From Amyelois transitella (Eukaryota > Arthropoda > Insecta > Lepidoptera > Pyralidae), in assembly GCF_032362555.1 (NCBI RefSeq), contig NC_083519.1:7705501-7769500 (forward strand): DNA of 64,000 bases, written 5' to 3'. Positions within the stretch are counted from its first letter, which is position 1, and every line of letters starts with the position of its first letter. Below, in pieces: positions 45,201 to 56,700 of this stretch. The position numbers and the translations under genes were made by a program. Under the pieces are notes generated by a model. It had not been told where the DNA came from and ran no database searches. It worked only from the letters and a program-made list of their open reading frames with translations.

Positions 45201-48169
45201 GGTTTATCTAAATGTCCCGATGCACTTCCAAAGTTTGGTTGGTTTTGTTAAACGGGAAGGAACTTGTCCGCTGCTTTGCTTGAAGTAGATACAGTTGCAA
45301 TATAGATTACTACAATTAATTTCTGTGAATTCATTTGCATATAAGTATATAGTAATATCCTGATTAGACTGCCTTATAAACTTCAACCGGGAGGATGATA
45401 AGCAAACAATGTATGTTCCTAGGGGTGTACAGGAGAGCGCTCAGAGAAACCGCAGATTTTTTTTATCATATTTCTACAATAACCATGCAGTAATTTTTTT
45501 TTTTTTTTTTGACTATGAGAACATAGTTTGCCTGAGGGGCATTCACTATTACAGCGGAACGTTTTTAGGCGATGGCTTGACGCTCCTCCTAACAGCCTTT
45601 TCGGCAAAAGCGCGCAAGGGGCTCCCAGTTGGGACGAACCTCGGCCTTGGACTTTGCCTTTGAGCAATGCGAGCAATGCAAACTCGCGAGCGGATGCAAC
45701 GCTCAACCTTATGGGTTCTAATCTTGACTAGCCTGCCTTAGGGGCCTAACGTGTCGGCGTGAAGCGCCCTGGTACATTGCGGTACCTGGTAAAAGAGCTA
45801 CTGTTCCTACTTCTTCGCGCCCTGTTCCGGTGGGCGCGATGGGGACGGTTGCCATGCAGTAATCTCTGCAGGTTATTTATATATGTATGTAGGTATTTAC
45901 TTACATACAATTTAATGGCAAAATGTGTTTCTACACACAATCATGGAGCAACCGAAATTATGAGTTTTCTATTTTCCACGGTGAACTTCGTAGATTATAT
46001 AATTGAAAACAAAATATAAGTAGGTACTTATGTATTTTGTAAATTGTTTCATATCTAGCCTCCATCGTCGCTCCCGTGCTCGCCTCCGAGGGTGCAGAGA
46101 TCCCGTCATCTGGTTCTTTCTGCGCATACGGCCAGAACGAAAACAATGGTAATTCTTTTCGAATTCCAATTTTGAATAGGTTTTGTATTTTGCCCAAATG
46201 CAATTTAACTCGTTAAAAATATCCAATGTGGCCGTTGAGTCTCTTGACTATTGGACCCTGGCTACCCCACAAGGGATAAATTACTTTGTTGTATATTTCG
46301 CATGTACGACATTTTTATACCAACGACATTTATATATCTCTGTCTGACTAAGGAAGAGTTTCACATCAAAAAATGTTTAATTCGGGGGTTGAGGGTGGAA
46401 TATTACCAATTCCTTAATAAGGAAAGATTATAAATGGTGCTTGTATTACAGGACCCGGTGAGCAGTTGCGTTGCGTCAGTGTGGAGGTGCAGTCCGATGA
46501 CAACGGTGCTATCGTCGCCTCTAGCGCAGACGGTCAGCCGACTGACGTGAGTCTACTATACTGTTATATACATAATTCAAATTCAAAATTTTTATTCATT
46601 ATTATAGGATACTTCATATCGCTTAACTTAGATTAACTTAGAATAGAATGTGGACGAGAGAATACATTGTTCAGATTAATAACATACGTTGCGACATCAC
46701 TAACGTCACATACCATCTCTACATCGACTCCGTCCCTACATCGTCGCAGCCGCGGTTCCCCAGGCATAACACCTAGCCTGGTGGAAGATCTTCCCTTTGG
46801 TGGCGGTCTAGCCCGAATCATCGCTTCCGCTATCCATAAATAATATCCAAGGTAGTACCTGTATCAAATAGCTGGTACCCATCACCGCTAATCTTCCGAC
46901 AATTAAATTTAGAAGACTTATCATATCTATTTCTTTTGCCCACAAAAAATATTTGCATATATATAAAAAAAAAAATATCCAAGGTATTATTTATATATCC
47001 TTGGATTTCACGTCATTATTCTATTGACGCCTTTCCTGGTTGCCTGTCAGAGCAACTTACTTTTAGGAGCGGGCAGATCAGGTAATACGAAGCAAGATTT
47101 TCCTGGATTAGATTCAGTCCAGCTTGGATTGTGCCTTATGATCTTATATGGAAGTAGGTGTAGGATAGAAAGATATAGATTATATTCCATAGAAGTTCAG
47201 TATTGTTGCTATAATACCTAATTACTTATATGTATTTTCTTTATGAATATACAGAGAGTACTTTAGAGAGTTATGAATGTGGATGAAGCGAAGGAAATAT
47301 GCAGAGATCGTGGCAAGTGGAAAGAGGTAGTCTCTGCCTACCCCTCCGGGAAAGAGGCGTGATTTTTTGTATGTATGTATGTATTTTCTTTTTAGTTCGA
47401 TGTCGGAGCACCCCTTATTGTCGACGGTGTCCAATACGGCATCTTGGTAGACCCTGCTTCTGGCAGTAAGTATAGCTGCTGATTACATTTCAATATAACT
47501 TTATTGTTCATACCACCATCGCCTTCATGAACTAAGGCGTCCATTACAGTTAGCCTAATTCATATAAGTTTAGATTATGTAGTCTTTTTCATTCATTCAT
47601 TCATTCATATAGTCACGTCTATATCCCTTGCGGGGTAGAGAGAGCCAAAAGTCTTGAAGAGACTGGTATGCCACGTTCAGCTGTTTGGCTTTATGATAGA
47701 ATTGAGATTAAAATAGTGACAGGTTGCTAGCCCATCACTTAAAACGAGAATCCTAAGTTAATAAGCCCATCCCTTAGTCGCCTCTTACGACATCCATGGG
47801 AAATGAGATGGAGTGGTCCTATTCTTTATTAATTGGTGCCGGGAACCACACGGCCCTTCTTCGGCCAAAACTTTGTGTATACTTGCTAGTATCATCAACA
47901 GACCAGATCCACCTTGGAACAGATCTATTATAAGTTAACATAAATGATATTTTCCGCTTTATAACTAAGTGCATTATGATTTAAAAATAAGTGCCAATAA
48001 AGAACTTTAAATTTTTTCAGCTTTCCTCAACCCTGCCGGCTACAGGGACTGGATCGAATCGACCGCCGGCATTACCCTGCCAACTGGTGAAGATGATTCC
48101 TCATCAGAAGAAGATTCTTCGGATGAAGATTCTTCAGAAGAAGTCGACGCTGTCAGATTTGTCAACTAA
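42211..48169 (+). CDS. Secreted serine protease homologue, catalytically dead, acidic tail
   Basis: Eight exons, phases consistent, 262 residues: 42211-42258, 43465-43486, 43973-44117, 44531-44700, 46059-46148, 46452-46546, 47396-47465, 48021-48169. Residues 1-17 are a signal peptide (MKAFALILLFIVAAVQA). The body follows the chymotrypsin fold (S1): CAGSIIDSRWLLTSASC, NNIALISLNRNV, DVGAPLIVDGVQYGI and the C-terminal helix YRDWIES. All three catalytic residues are replaced: His by Ser68 (TSASC), Asp by Asn115 (NNIALI), Ser by Val193 (FDVGAP for GDSGGP). The Cys53/Cys69 disulfide beside the His site is kept. No activation-site RIxGG is seen. Residues 237-254 are a Glu/Asp/Ser tail. An extracellular binding or decoy role is inferred, not proteolysis. 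The acceptor at 44531 is chosen because it restores the frame. Confidence 0.85.
42525..42643. repeat. 23-bp perfect hairpin followed by a 25-bp direct repeat
   Basis: Arms 42525-42547 (starting TAGAGCCGGCGCATCTCATC) and 42569-42591 are exact reverse complements around a 21-base loop. Overlapping the right arm, CTCTATATGCAAGGTATTAA plus five bases is repeated at 42587-42611 and 42619-42643. In intron 1 of the protease homologue. Confidence 0.85.
43553..43770 (-). repeat. SINE-like repeat, reverse, diverged
   Basis: CATACATACAATCTTGAAAA, GTTGCTAGTTTATCTTCTAC, TAGTCGCCTTTTACGACGTC blocks in order; ends near AACCACGCGGCAC. Intron 2 of the protease homologue. Confidence 0.65.
44246..44280 (-). 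repeat. Helitron 3'-end remnant
   Basis: On the minus strand: GGGCGAAGCCGTGGCGGGCC then GCTAGT, a diverged version of the 3' hairpin-plus-CTAG end seen at 31020. A similar scrap lies near 36751-36765. Confidence 0.4.
44818..45005 (-). repeat. SINE-like repeat, reverse, partial
   Basis: TACACACATGTAACCACGCC, GCTTAATGATAGAATTGAGA, CAAGTTTATAAGCCTTTCCC blocks. Confidence 0.6.
45483..45863 (-). mobile_element. Retroposed insertion with 12-bp target site duplication
   Basis: CCATGCAGTAAT occurs at 45483-45494 and 45852-45863. Between them lie 357 bases that start with a T run (the poly-A tail of a minus-strand insert) and are much richer in G+C than the flanks. Minus-strand reading starts CAACCGTCCCCATCGCGCCC. 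No long frame with known protein similarity. Probably a 5'-truncated LINE or a SINE; located in the intron between protease-homologue exons 4 and 5. Confidence 0.85.
46684..46835 (+). repeat. Dispersed repeat, CCGCGGTTCCCCAGGCATAA family
   Basis: Shares a long near-identical stretch (GCCGCGGTTCCCCAGGCATA ... GAAGATCTTCCCTTTGGTGG ... CCGAATCATCGC) with 49671-49763. Intronic. Confidence 0.65.
47262..47388 (+). pseudogene. LINE-tail fragment directly before a splice acceptor
   Basis: Forward frame MNVDEAKEICRDRGKWKEVV, same family as 40768-41103 but opposite strand. Its GTATGTATGTATG tail runs into the polypyrimidine tract of protease-homologue exon 7 (starts 47396). Confidence 0.65.
47603..47857 (-). 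repeat. SINE-like repeat, reverse, near full length
   Basis: ATATAGTCACGTCTATATCC at the left, GGTGCCGGGAACCACACGGC at the right; one of the best preserved copies. Confidence 0.8.
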
Positions 48170-48250
48170 TTTAAGTTATTTCATCAGAAAAGATATCTTG
48201 AAATTATTTCGTTAATTATTTCCGTTTTACATCACGGCGACTTATCAAAC

Positions 48251-48256
48251 AATAAA
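48251..48256 (+). terminator. Polyadenylation signal of the protease homologue
   Basis: AATAAA about 82 bases after the stop at 48167-48169. Confidence 0.5.
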
Positions 48257-48509
48257 CTAAGTATTCTGTTAGATGCCAGTTATTATTTATTGTTATCCTA
48301 AAAAATAATCATAAATTTATAATTATCTATTTTCTGATATTTAGAAAATCGATTGAATTCCTAAATCAGTCTTACCAGTGTGATTCTAATTTGTGATCTA
48401 CATATAGGTATTATGAAAATATCATTATGAAAAATTTCAACCCTCAACTCTGGGTTATGCTTATGGCATGATGTGCGCTAATCTAAGAGATAATTTTCTC
48501 AATTTGCCG

Positions 48510-48752
48510 TTTGGTTCCCGGCACCTTAAAAAAAAAGGACCACTCCATCTCTTTCCCATGGATGTCGTAAAAGTCGACTAAGAGATAGGCTTATAAACTT
48601 GTGATTCTCCTTATAAGCGATGGGTTAGCAACCTGTCACAATTTGAATCTCAGTTCAAAAATTAAGCCTAACAGCTGAACATGGCCTTTCAAGACTACTG
48701 GTTCCGTCTACCCCGCAAGGGATAGAGACGTAATTATATGTATGTATGTAAT
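48510..48752 (+). repeat. SINE-like repeat, near full length
   Basis: GTTTGGTTCCCGGCACC start, CGTCTACCCCGCAAGGGATA near the end and an ATATGTATGTATG tail. Confidence 0.75.
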
Positions 48753-49177
48753 GTAATTTTTCTCAAAGGAAGAATAGGTATTCTATTATTTCTTTTTAAT
48801 AGGTCTCTTTATTTTTCGTCCTTAATATTTCTTATTTAAATATTATTCATCTGGTGCCACACGCCTCCAGAGATAAAATCACCAATGACAAAAAACATCT
48901 GGCTACATTTATGGTACCTCTTTTTATGACTCGCTGCCAACAGTGCGGTGTTAAAATTTAAGTGCGAGACATCAAGTGGAAGCATTAGGAGTGTAGGAAA
49001 CGTTATGAGTCATATAACAACACCTTTTGCCTAAACAAAAAATATTTCAGTGACAGCTTTTAAAAAAGGAACATGGCTCAAAATAAAAAAATAAAATTAA
49101 GTGTTTATTAAATCTCATTGGAGCTTGTCCTATAAACTTAGGATTCTTCTTAGCAACTCATCTCTGTCCTGTTTCAG

Positions 49178-49240
49178 GTCATATTAAAAAACGAAATAGC
49201 GATAGTTTTTCGCGCAATAAAAATGGCGTCGCGCGTGCCA
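49178..49240. mobile_element. Foldback MITE, copy 4 (right arm)
   Basis: CGCGCAATAAAAATGGCGTC then GCGCGTGCCATTGTTA matches the right arm of the 6141 copy; the left arm is missing. Confidence 0.5.
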
Positions 49241-49499
49241 TTGTTACGCGAGCAGGGCTTGGTGCCACTTTTTGTCATGTAATAAGCGAACTCAGGGCTC
49301 AAGTAGCTCACGAGGACGAAATGTCAAGTGCCAGGAGATGTTTATGAGTTAAATTGAAGAATGCCTTTTGATAATTTTTTTTAGTTTATGCCAACTCTCG
49401 TTAAAAAAAATCTTCTTGATCAGATTAAAACGTTTAGGTACATTCATAGTCCCATATGTAAGTTCAAATTTCATTATATAGTACTGCCATACAATTATT

Positions 49500-49763
49500 A
49501 ACAGTACTGTGGCGCCATCTCTACGCCACTCGTCAACAACATCAAATCACACAACAACTGTCAATCATCTCGAAGAAATCGACACGCTCAGCCAATAGCA
49601 GCGAAGAACCCAAATCGCGATTTCAGAGATTTCAAGGATTGGAGCTATATATACAACCGCCGACTCAACATCGTCGGAGCCGCGGTTCCCCAGGCATAAC
49701 ACCTAGCCTGGCGGAAGATCTTCCCTTTGGTGGCGGTCGAGCCGAATCATCGCTCCCGCTACA
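49500..49763 (+). repeat. Dispersed repeat, longest copy of the CAGGCATAACACCTAGCC family
   Basis: Contains GATTGGAGCTATATATACAA, CAACATCGTCGGAGCCGCGG and GGCGGTCGAGCCGAATCATC; partial relatives at 14075, 46684 and, weakly, about 52975-53045. Confidence 0.6.
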
Positions 49764-50576
49764 GTACTATTGAAACCAGACGCTGTGTGCCGGCAGTACT
49801 TAATCGTTTCAGAAGCGATTCTGAGAACAGGCCACTAAGTAATCCGAGATTAGCAAGCTCACTGGACCCTAAATGTCAGTCTGGAACTTCATGCACCAGT
49901 CAATCTATAGCTTCACATTCCTGCATTATTAGTAGGATTACTGTCAGACTTTGACAATATTATCGGTGTACTAAGTTACTGAGACGGGCGTATTTATTAG
50001 CTGTTACTGACGAAACCGTCAAAAATTTGCACAGAATTATTTATATTTATGTTAAGTACGTATATAGCCTGCAGATATTCCTTCTTTTTAAGAAGGAACT
50101 TTAGCAACTTTCAAAAGAAAACACTGATTTCCTTAATTATATTATTTCCTAGTATATTATTTTATAGAAAAGTTTAGGAGGGAGTAAATAAAACTCTTCA
50201 TTTAGCAGAAGTTACCCGCACAATAATAACAGTGTATACACAATAATACATTAGTTTGAACACAACATTTAATACGAAAAATATCTATATGACTGATATT
50301 AAAAAGAGGTATTCTATGTTATCAATATAAAGTTATTTTATCTATCACAAGAATTAATTAGACAAGAAAATTATCAGGTAACGGGCTTTTTAATGTATTA
50401 AGTTTTATTATTTTTACGGTACTAAAAAATTTGAAAGAATAACTGATCCGAAATCGTTTTTTTTCACATAATTATATTATAACCACAGTATTATTAATAA
50501 CGATTTAATTAATCTATGAGGCTCCACTTGTATAAGGAGGAGCGAACAATCAGACAGATAAAAAGCAAAAATAATA

Positions 50577-50582
50577 TTTATT
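50577..50582 (-). terminator. Polyadenylation signal of the P450 gene
   Basis: AATAAA on the minus strand about 130 bases after the P450 stop codon (50714-50712). Confidence 0.5.
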
Positions 50583-50711
50583 GCTTTTCAAATAGCCAAT
50601 ACTTGATACATCTAAAAGTATTCATGTGATGAATCAAAAACTTACATAATTTCCACACAAAGGGAAAAGCAGTAAAATAACGATACACTAATTTATACAA
50701 TACTATTCAAT

Positions 50712-53700
50712 TCAGGTATTTCGTGGTAGCAGACTTATTTTCAGTGTAGAATCAGCAGGGTGGAACGTGATGGGAGACCTGGCGTCTGCTGGGAACGGCT
50801 CGGCGCGCTCGGCGAGCATGTCGCCCGACTTGTTGGGAGCTGGGCTGAATGAGAAGTTCGATAGCAGACGCACTAGGCAGCATTTCATTTGTAGAATAGC
50901 GAAGCGTTTACCTGGTAGGTATATAGTACAATTGTAAAAAAAAAAATCAAGTATAAAACAACGTTTCTTTATACTTGATCGAAGCTCCTAAGTCATGTTT
51001 GTGTTGCAATAAATAAATATTACCTTTAGTATTTAGACGTAGGTACTTGTAGCGTTCACAATTCAGTAGTATTTCTCCGTGTAACGTCGTTTCTTTCTAG
51101 CAACTCTTAAATATTTTCTATGCGAATTTTGAGGAGGCTATCAAGTTAATAAACACACACCTTTCGAAAAAATTTGGTACTATTAAAATACCTACCTACT
51201 GTTTTGTGTTTGTTAAACTTTTTAATGAAACATTGAATTTGACGGCCTCTGTGGCGCAGCGGTAGTGCGCTTGTCTGTGTCACCGGAGGTCCCGGGTTCG
51301 AATCCCGGCCAGAGCACGATGAGAAACGAACTTTCTATGATTGGCCTGGGTCTTGGATGTTTATCTATATAAGTTTTTATTATAAAATATAGTATCGTTG
51401 AGTTAGTATCTCGTAACACAAGTTTCGAACTTACTTCGAGGCTAACTCAATCTGTGTAATTTGTCCCGTATATATTTATTATATTTATTGAATAATTTTT
51501 GGGAATTCCCATGGAAAATACTTAAAAACCCCGGGTTAATACTCACCGAGACAGTACCGGGGCCCGTCTCCGAACGGCATGAAGACGCCGGGCGGCGGCG
51601 CGCGGCGCCAGCGCTCCGGTATGAATGCGCTGGCTTGCTCGAAGTACTGATAGCATACAAAACATATCTTTATTGCACAAAAAGAACACATATATTTTTT
51701 TATTTTAGTAAAATTTTTTGTACATACATATAGTCGTACGTCTATATCCCTTGCGGGGTAGACAAAACATATCTTTATTGCACAAAAAGAACACATTTTT
51801 TTTTTTTTTGTAAAATTTATTGTACATAAGTCTATATCCCTTGCGGAGTAGACAGAGCTGACAGTCTTGCAAAGACTGATAGGCCACGTTCAGCTTTTTG
51901 GCTTGACGCTAGAACTTTATTGTACAAAATTTAAGAAGCCTTATAGTTCCTGTCACTTGTTTATTTAAATTTTATTGTACCAAATACAAATCAATAGCAC
52001 AATAGGCGGACTAAATGTTAGAAGCATTATTGGATATCTCTTCCTTCCGTAAAAGGCGACCCAGTGAAAAAATACATAAGTCTAGTGCTAGAATTCATGT
52101 TGCCTGCCAACTCTTTCTATAAGGGAGGCGATGGGTTGGCTACCTGTCATAAGATTAAAATTTCCTTGATTTATTATTGCAATTTTTTAGTCTAACGAAC
52201 ACAAGCTTAAACTAGCATCAAATTATTATCTAGACGATGACTGAGTGATAGTTTCGCCTTGGTAAATCTGACTATAAAGTTTCGTAACGGGCGGTAGACG
52301 CTAATTTCTTTTTATGATTACGAGGAAAAACACGGCACTAATACAATAAAAAGTTGTTATATATTTTTTTTTAAATAAATGACCAATACCTGTTCATCCC
52401 TCTGGATGGCCAGCGTGGGGAACATGAGGATGGTTCCCTCTTCCACCACCACCTTCGTCCCGGGGATGGTGTAGTCCTTGGTGCACTGTCGCTGTATGGT
52501 GGCGAAGGGCGGGTACAGCCTTAGAGTCTCTGAAGGGAACGTTCCGTTTTTAAAAGGTTTTCAAAGATTTTTTTTTTGTTTGGGTGTGAGAATGTGCGCT
52601 AATTACTTTTGATAATGTAAGTATTAACTTATACTGAGAGAAACAAATTATTTAATTGGAGTATAAGATCCATTAATATTATTATTTTGATTAAAATGTC
52701 AATATAGGCTTTGATTCTATGGTCTAATACAATTTGTTCTCAAAGTCGTTTTGTTTTATATGACAAAACGACTATATTTATGAATAATATAATATGTACT
52801 GAAAATAATATGCCCTATGCCCGATTATAAAAGCTTGATACACAATGAGACGTTGATTGAATGTCTGTCCATGACCTATGGAGTCGATTCTGTGTTGTTC
52901 ACTAACTAATGGTCTTACGAAGTCAGATATAATCATGAGGAAACCTGTTTCTTCGGATTACAGCATAAATACAACCTCTGAGTTGCGGTTCCCCAGAAGT
53001 TACCTAGCTTGGTGGAAAACCTTTACTTTAGCCCTGGCAAATTAACCAATCCCGCACCCGAATCAAACATAACTTACCATTTATAACCATATCCATATAA
53101 GTGAGCTCTTGCAGCTGATCGTAGCTGACGTGTCCGCCGTTCCTCGTCAGCACCTCCATCACTTCCCGCCTCATGGCGTCCTGCACGCGAGGGTCGGCAG
53201 CTAGCTCCAGCAGCATGAAGGCCAGGGTTGAAGACGTGGTCTCGAACCCACCCAGGAATATGATGAACGCGTTCGCTGATATTATCATGTCAGCTGGAAA
53301 ACCAAGCAGAATTCATACATACATATATAATCACGTCTATATCCCTTGCGGAGAAGTCATCCTTCGGAAAGAGATTCTTGATCCTCTTTTCTTTTGTTTT
53401 TTTTTTTTACACAGATTGTGTTAGCCTCGAGGTTTGAAACTTGTGTTACGAGATACTAATTAAACGGTACTATATTTCATAATAAATGCTTAGATAGATA
53501 AATAAATATATACACGACAAATTACACATATTGAGTTAGCCTCAAAGTAAGTTTGAGACTTGTGTTATGTGATACTAACTCAACGATACTATATTTTATA
53601 AAAAATATCTACTTATATAGATAAACATGCAAGTCCCAGACCAATCGAAATTCAATTTGAATTTGAATTTAAAAAAAGTTCGTTTCTCATCATGCCTTGA

Positions 53701-56700
53701 CCTGTATTTGAACCCGGGACCTCCGGTGTCACAGACAAGCGTATTACCGCTGCGCCACAGAGGCCGACATACGGAGTGGTCCTATTTATTTTTAATTGGT
53801 GCCAAAAACTACACGGACTAAAACCATAATTTTAATTAGAAAGGCGCAATTAGGCAATACTAAATAAATAGACGTTTTGTCTTTCCATTTGCCTGATCTT
53901 ACAAAACACAAAATGCTAGCTGAGATTTACGCAATAGCTAATTTGCATAATCGTTCAGACGTGTGTAAATGAATATGTCTCTATGTTTGCGCTTTTTATT
54001 AGTACATCGACGGTTATGGCCCACATTGAGATTATTGTGTGAGACATTTTTGGAAAGTCTGTATAACACGTACCCGCTTTGATTGTGTGGGTTGAGTTTT
54101 TTAAATCATCGTTATGTGGTTGTCAGTGTTAGAAGATATCTGATTCCGGTTGCCTTCTGGGTAGTTTGTTTTGTTTATTAGGTGTGCAACATCCAATTCT
54201 GGTATCATGACTTTCAGGCTGCCTAAAGGCGTCTGACATGGCTTAGTCTTGAAGTAGTCTTGAAAAGGCTGAAAGGCCACGCCTTTCAGTCTTCTCAAGA
54301 CTATCCCGTAAGAGATATAGACGTGACTGTAAAATCTTTGGGAATCTTCCATCGTCATCATCCACCCTTTAGTTAGTTCTGCCGGGTTACTCATGACGCG
54401 GTCGAGATACGATCAAAATCGAGACGACATCGAGAATCAGTAATTTGGTACTCTGGAAAACGACTGAAGCGCCAATCGAAAAGTGAACTCGAGTGAACTA
54501 CTTGAAATCGAAAACCGCCGTTTTGTCCTTACTCGCGACACTATCGAGATCGAGTTAAGATCATGTTCCTCCCAAGTTCCGTCTGCGCCACAATCATTTG
54601 GCATGTAAGTATCGTTAAGTGGTCTAGGGTTGTACAAAAAGATCGTTCCCAAAATTTCTAGGGAACTAAAATTAGCGAATTTGACGCGCGCGGAGCCGTG
54701 TTGGTGCTATAGTTAAGGTATAAAAGATTTATAATTAATTCATACCATCAGAATCAGATAAAAGATAACTACTAAATCCGTGTAAACAATATAAATTATA
54801 ATATTGAGTTGGCAAAACAGATTGCATTGTCGTGGCTTCCGGTAACATTGCATGTTATTATAATTCTGGTAAAATATAAACACACAGATATGATTACAAA
54901 GATAAGCTGTGACGGCACTTTGTAAATTGTGCACATTTGCTAGCAATAATATTGCAATTTTCCCGATGATAAACACTGGGTATTGTAGATAGCTATATAA
55001 GATAATGGTGATTTTCCATGATAATTTATACTCGAAGTTTATATCTCACAAATTAACTCATATTGCTGGAGATGCTGGCAAAGCATAGTCATTATTTTTG
55101 GCTATGGATTGGCAACACATCAGAATGCATTTAATTATTAGAGCATCCGTGGTCGAACAGACAAGGTGTCTGCACAGGGAGACAGGTTCAAATCCAACTA
55201 ACGAACAAAATTCAAAATTCAACATTTTAATTCATTATTAGATATAGGATACTTCATATCGTTTAATAATTGTCAAAATGAATGGTTTAACAACATTGGT
55301 TGACGTCAAATAAATTACTTACAACAAAGTTTACTGCCGCTTCCAAGGCGTCAGTGCAGAAGAAGCGGTAACAAACTGCACTGCAGCATTTTCTTTGAAA
55401 ACCTGAACCTTTTCCGAGTTATGATAGGTCATATGGGGACGCTTTATTAAAAAAAAACTGACTTTAATAATTGTGGTCAAGGATCGTCGTCAAGACGCGC
55501 ACCCCGGGCTCCTCTCCGGAGAGGTGGAGGATATAACCGGGACTAATGCCAGGGCTCTCTTTTTATAACTTTTCAAGTAAAAAAGGGAGAACACATAAGA
55601 TTATAGGAGTATGCCTTGTTCGTAAATAAACCTCGTGTAAATATATATTTTTTTAGTAGAAAATTACCAAAATATAAATAAACATTTTGGTATTTTTCTA
55701 CTAAAAAAAGACTTACTGATCTGGGTGTCGTCCTTTTCAATAGTTTTGTTATTGCTGCTGTTGTTGTTGTTGTCGTCTTGTCGCAACGCCATCATCATGT
55801 CGATGAAGTCGCCTCTCTTCTCCAGCTCTCCTGACACCAAAATTATGAACAAGAATAAAAAAAATATATAAGCAAATTCTAGTTTAGCTGAGTGTGGTCT
55901 TTTAGGCTTGATTATATGCAGTATGATATTATAGATAGCTATACATTTCTCAAATTTAATTGTTACGCATTATTTTGTTTTGATTAAGTTTATTATATTT
56001 ATGTTGTTGACTGTACATTTCATAAGTTGTCGGCTATTAGACATAAAACCATGGTTGTCCAATGACTCTTTCAAAACAAACAAACCGGTTAACAGACCTC
56101 TTTCCCTTGACCTCAGAACGTTGGTAACTACGTCGTAGAAGAAGTCTTGGGTTTTCTTTGGTATATTTCTCATCCGGAAAAACATCGCAAACTTCGGCCA
56201 GAAGTGAAGCATGGTCCTGTAAAAGGAGAGCAAAGGAGAAAGAGAAACTAAATAAATATTTGGTCTATTACTTTGTATCGATGCCACGCATGCTGCTTCT
56301 AATTCACGCACGGATATTGATAAAGCATTATGTCTTATACATATTTTGTCTCTTTTTAAATATTCGGATTAACTCAAAGATAAAAAAGAGGGAGATAAAA
56401 CATATGTTAAGTAAACTTTAACTCCCCGGGGTCTGGATAGAAATCTTATGGAAAAAGTCTGATAAGACCATGTAAGTACCTACATTATTATTTTGTAAGG
56501 AAAAGCAAGTCTTGTGGCCTACTTCTTGTTAAGTTTTTACCTGAGCCAATGGATGCCCAAAAAGCAGAAAATTCTGATTGTTGACAGTTTCTATTAACAT
56601 TGTAGGTAAGTACTATACAATACCATAAATGTGGAAGAAAATGGGTTATTTTACGAATTTTCTGACTATGATGAAATGTTTTAAGACTTTGTGTTATTAG

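Larger units (their letters stand above)
48170..50711. other. Intergenic region between protease homologue and P450 (tail to tail)
   Basis: No credible exon. Contains a SINE-like copy, a MITE fragment and a 49500-49763 repeat; the rest is AT-rich sequence. The two flanking genes converge here. Confidence 0.5.

Noticed and set aside
45409-45731. Overlapping 67-95 residue frames on both strands
   Set aside because: They cross the boundary or lie in the retroposed insertion and have no known motif.
54437-54652. 71-residue frame at 54437 and one at 59259 within P450 introns
   Set aside because: Located in introns, no domain, and their codon content resembles the surrounding repeats.
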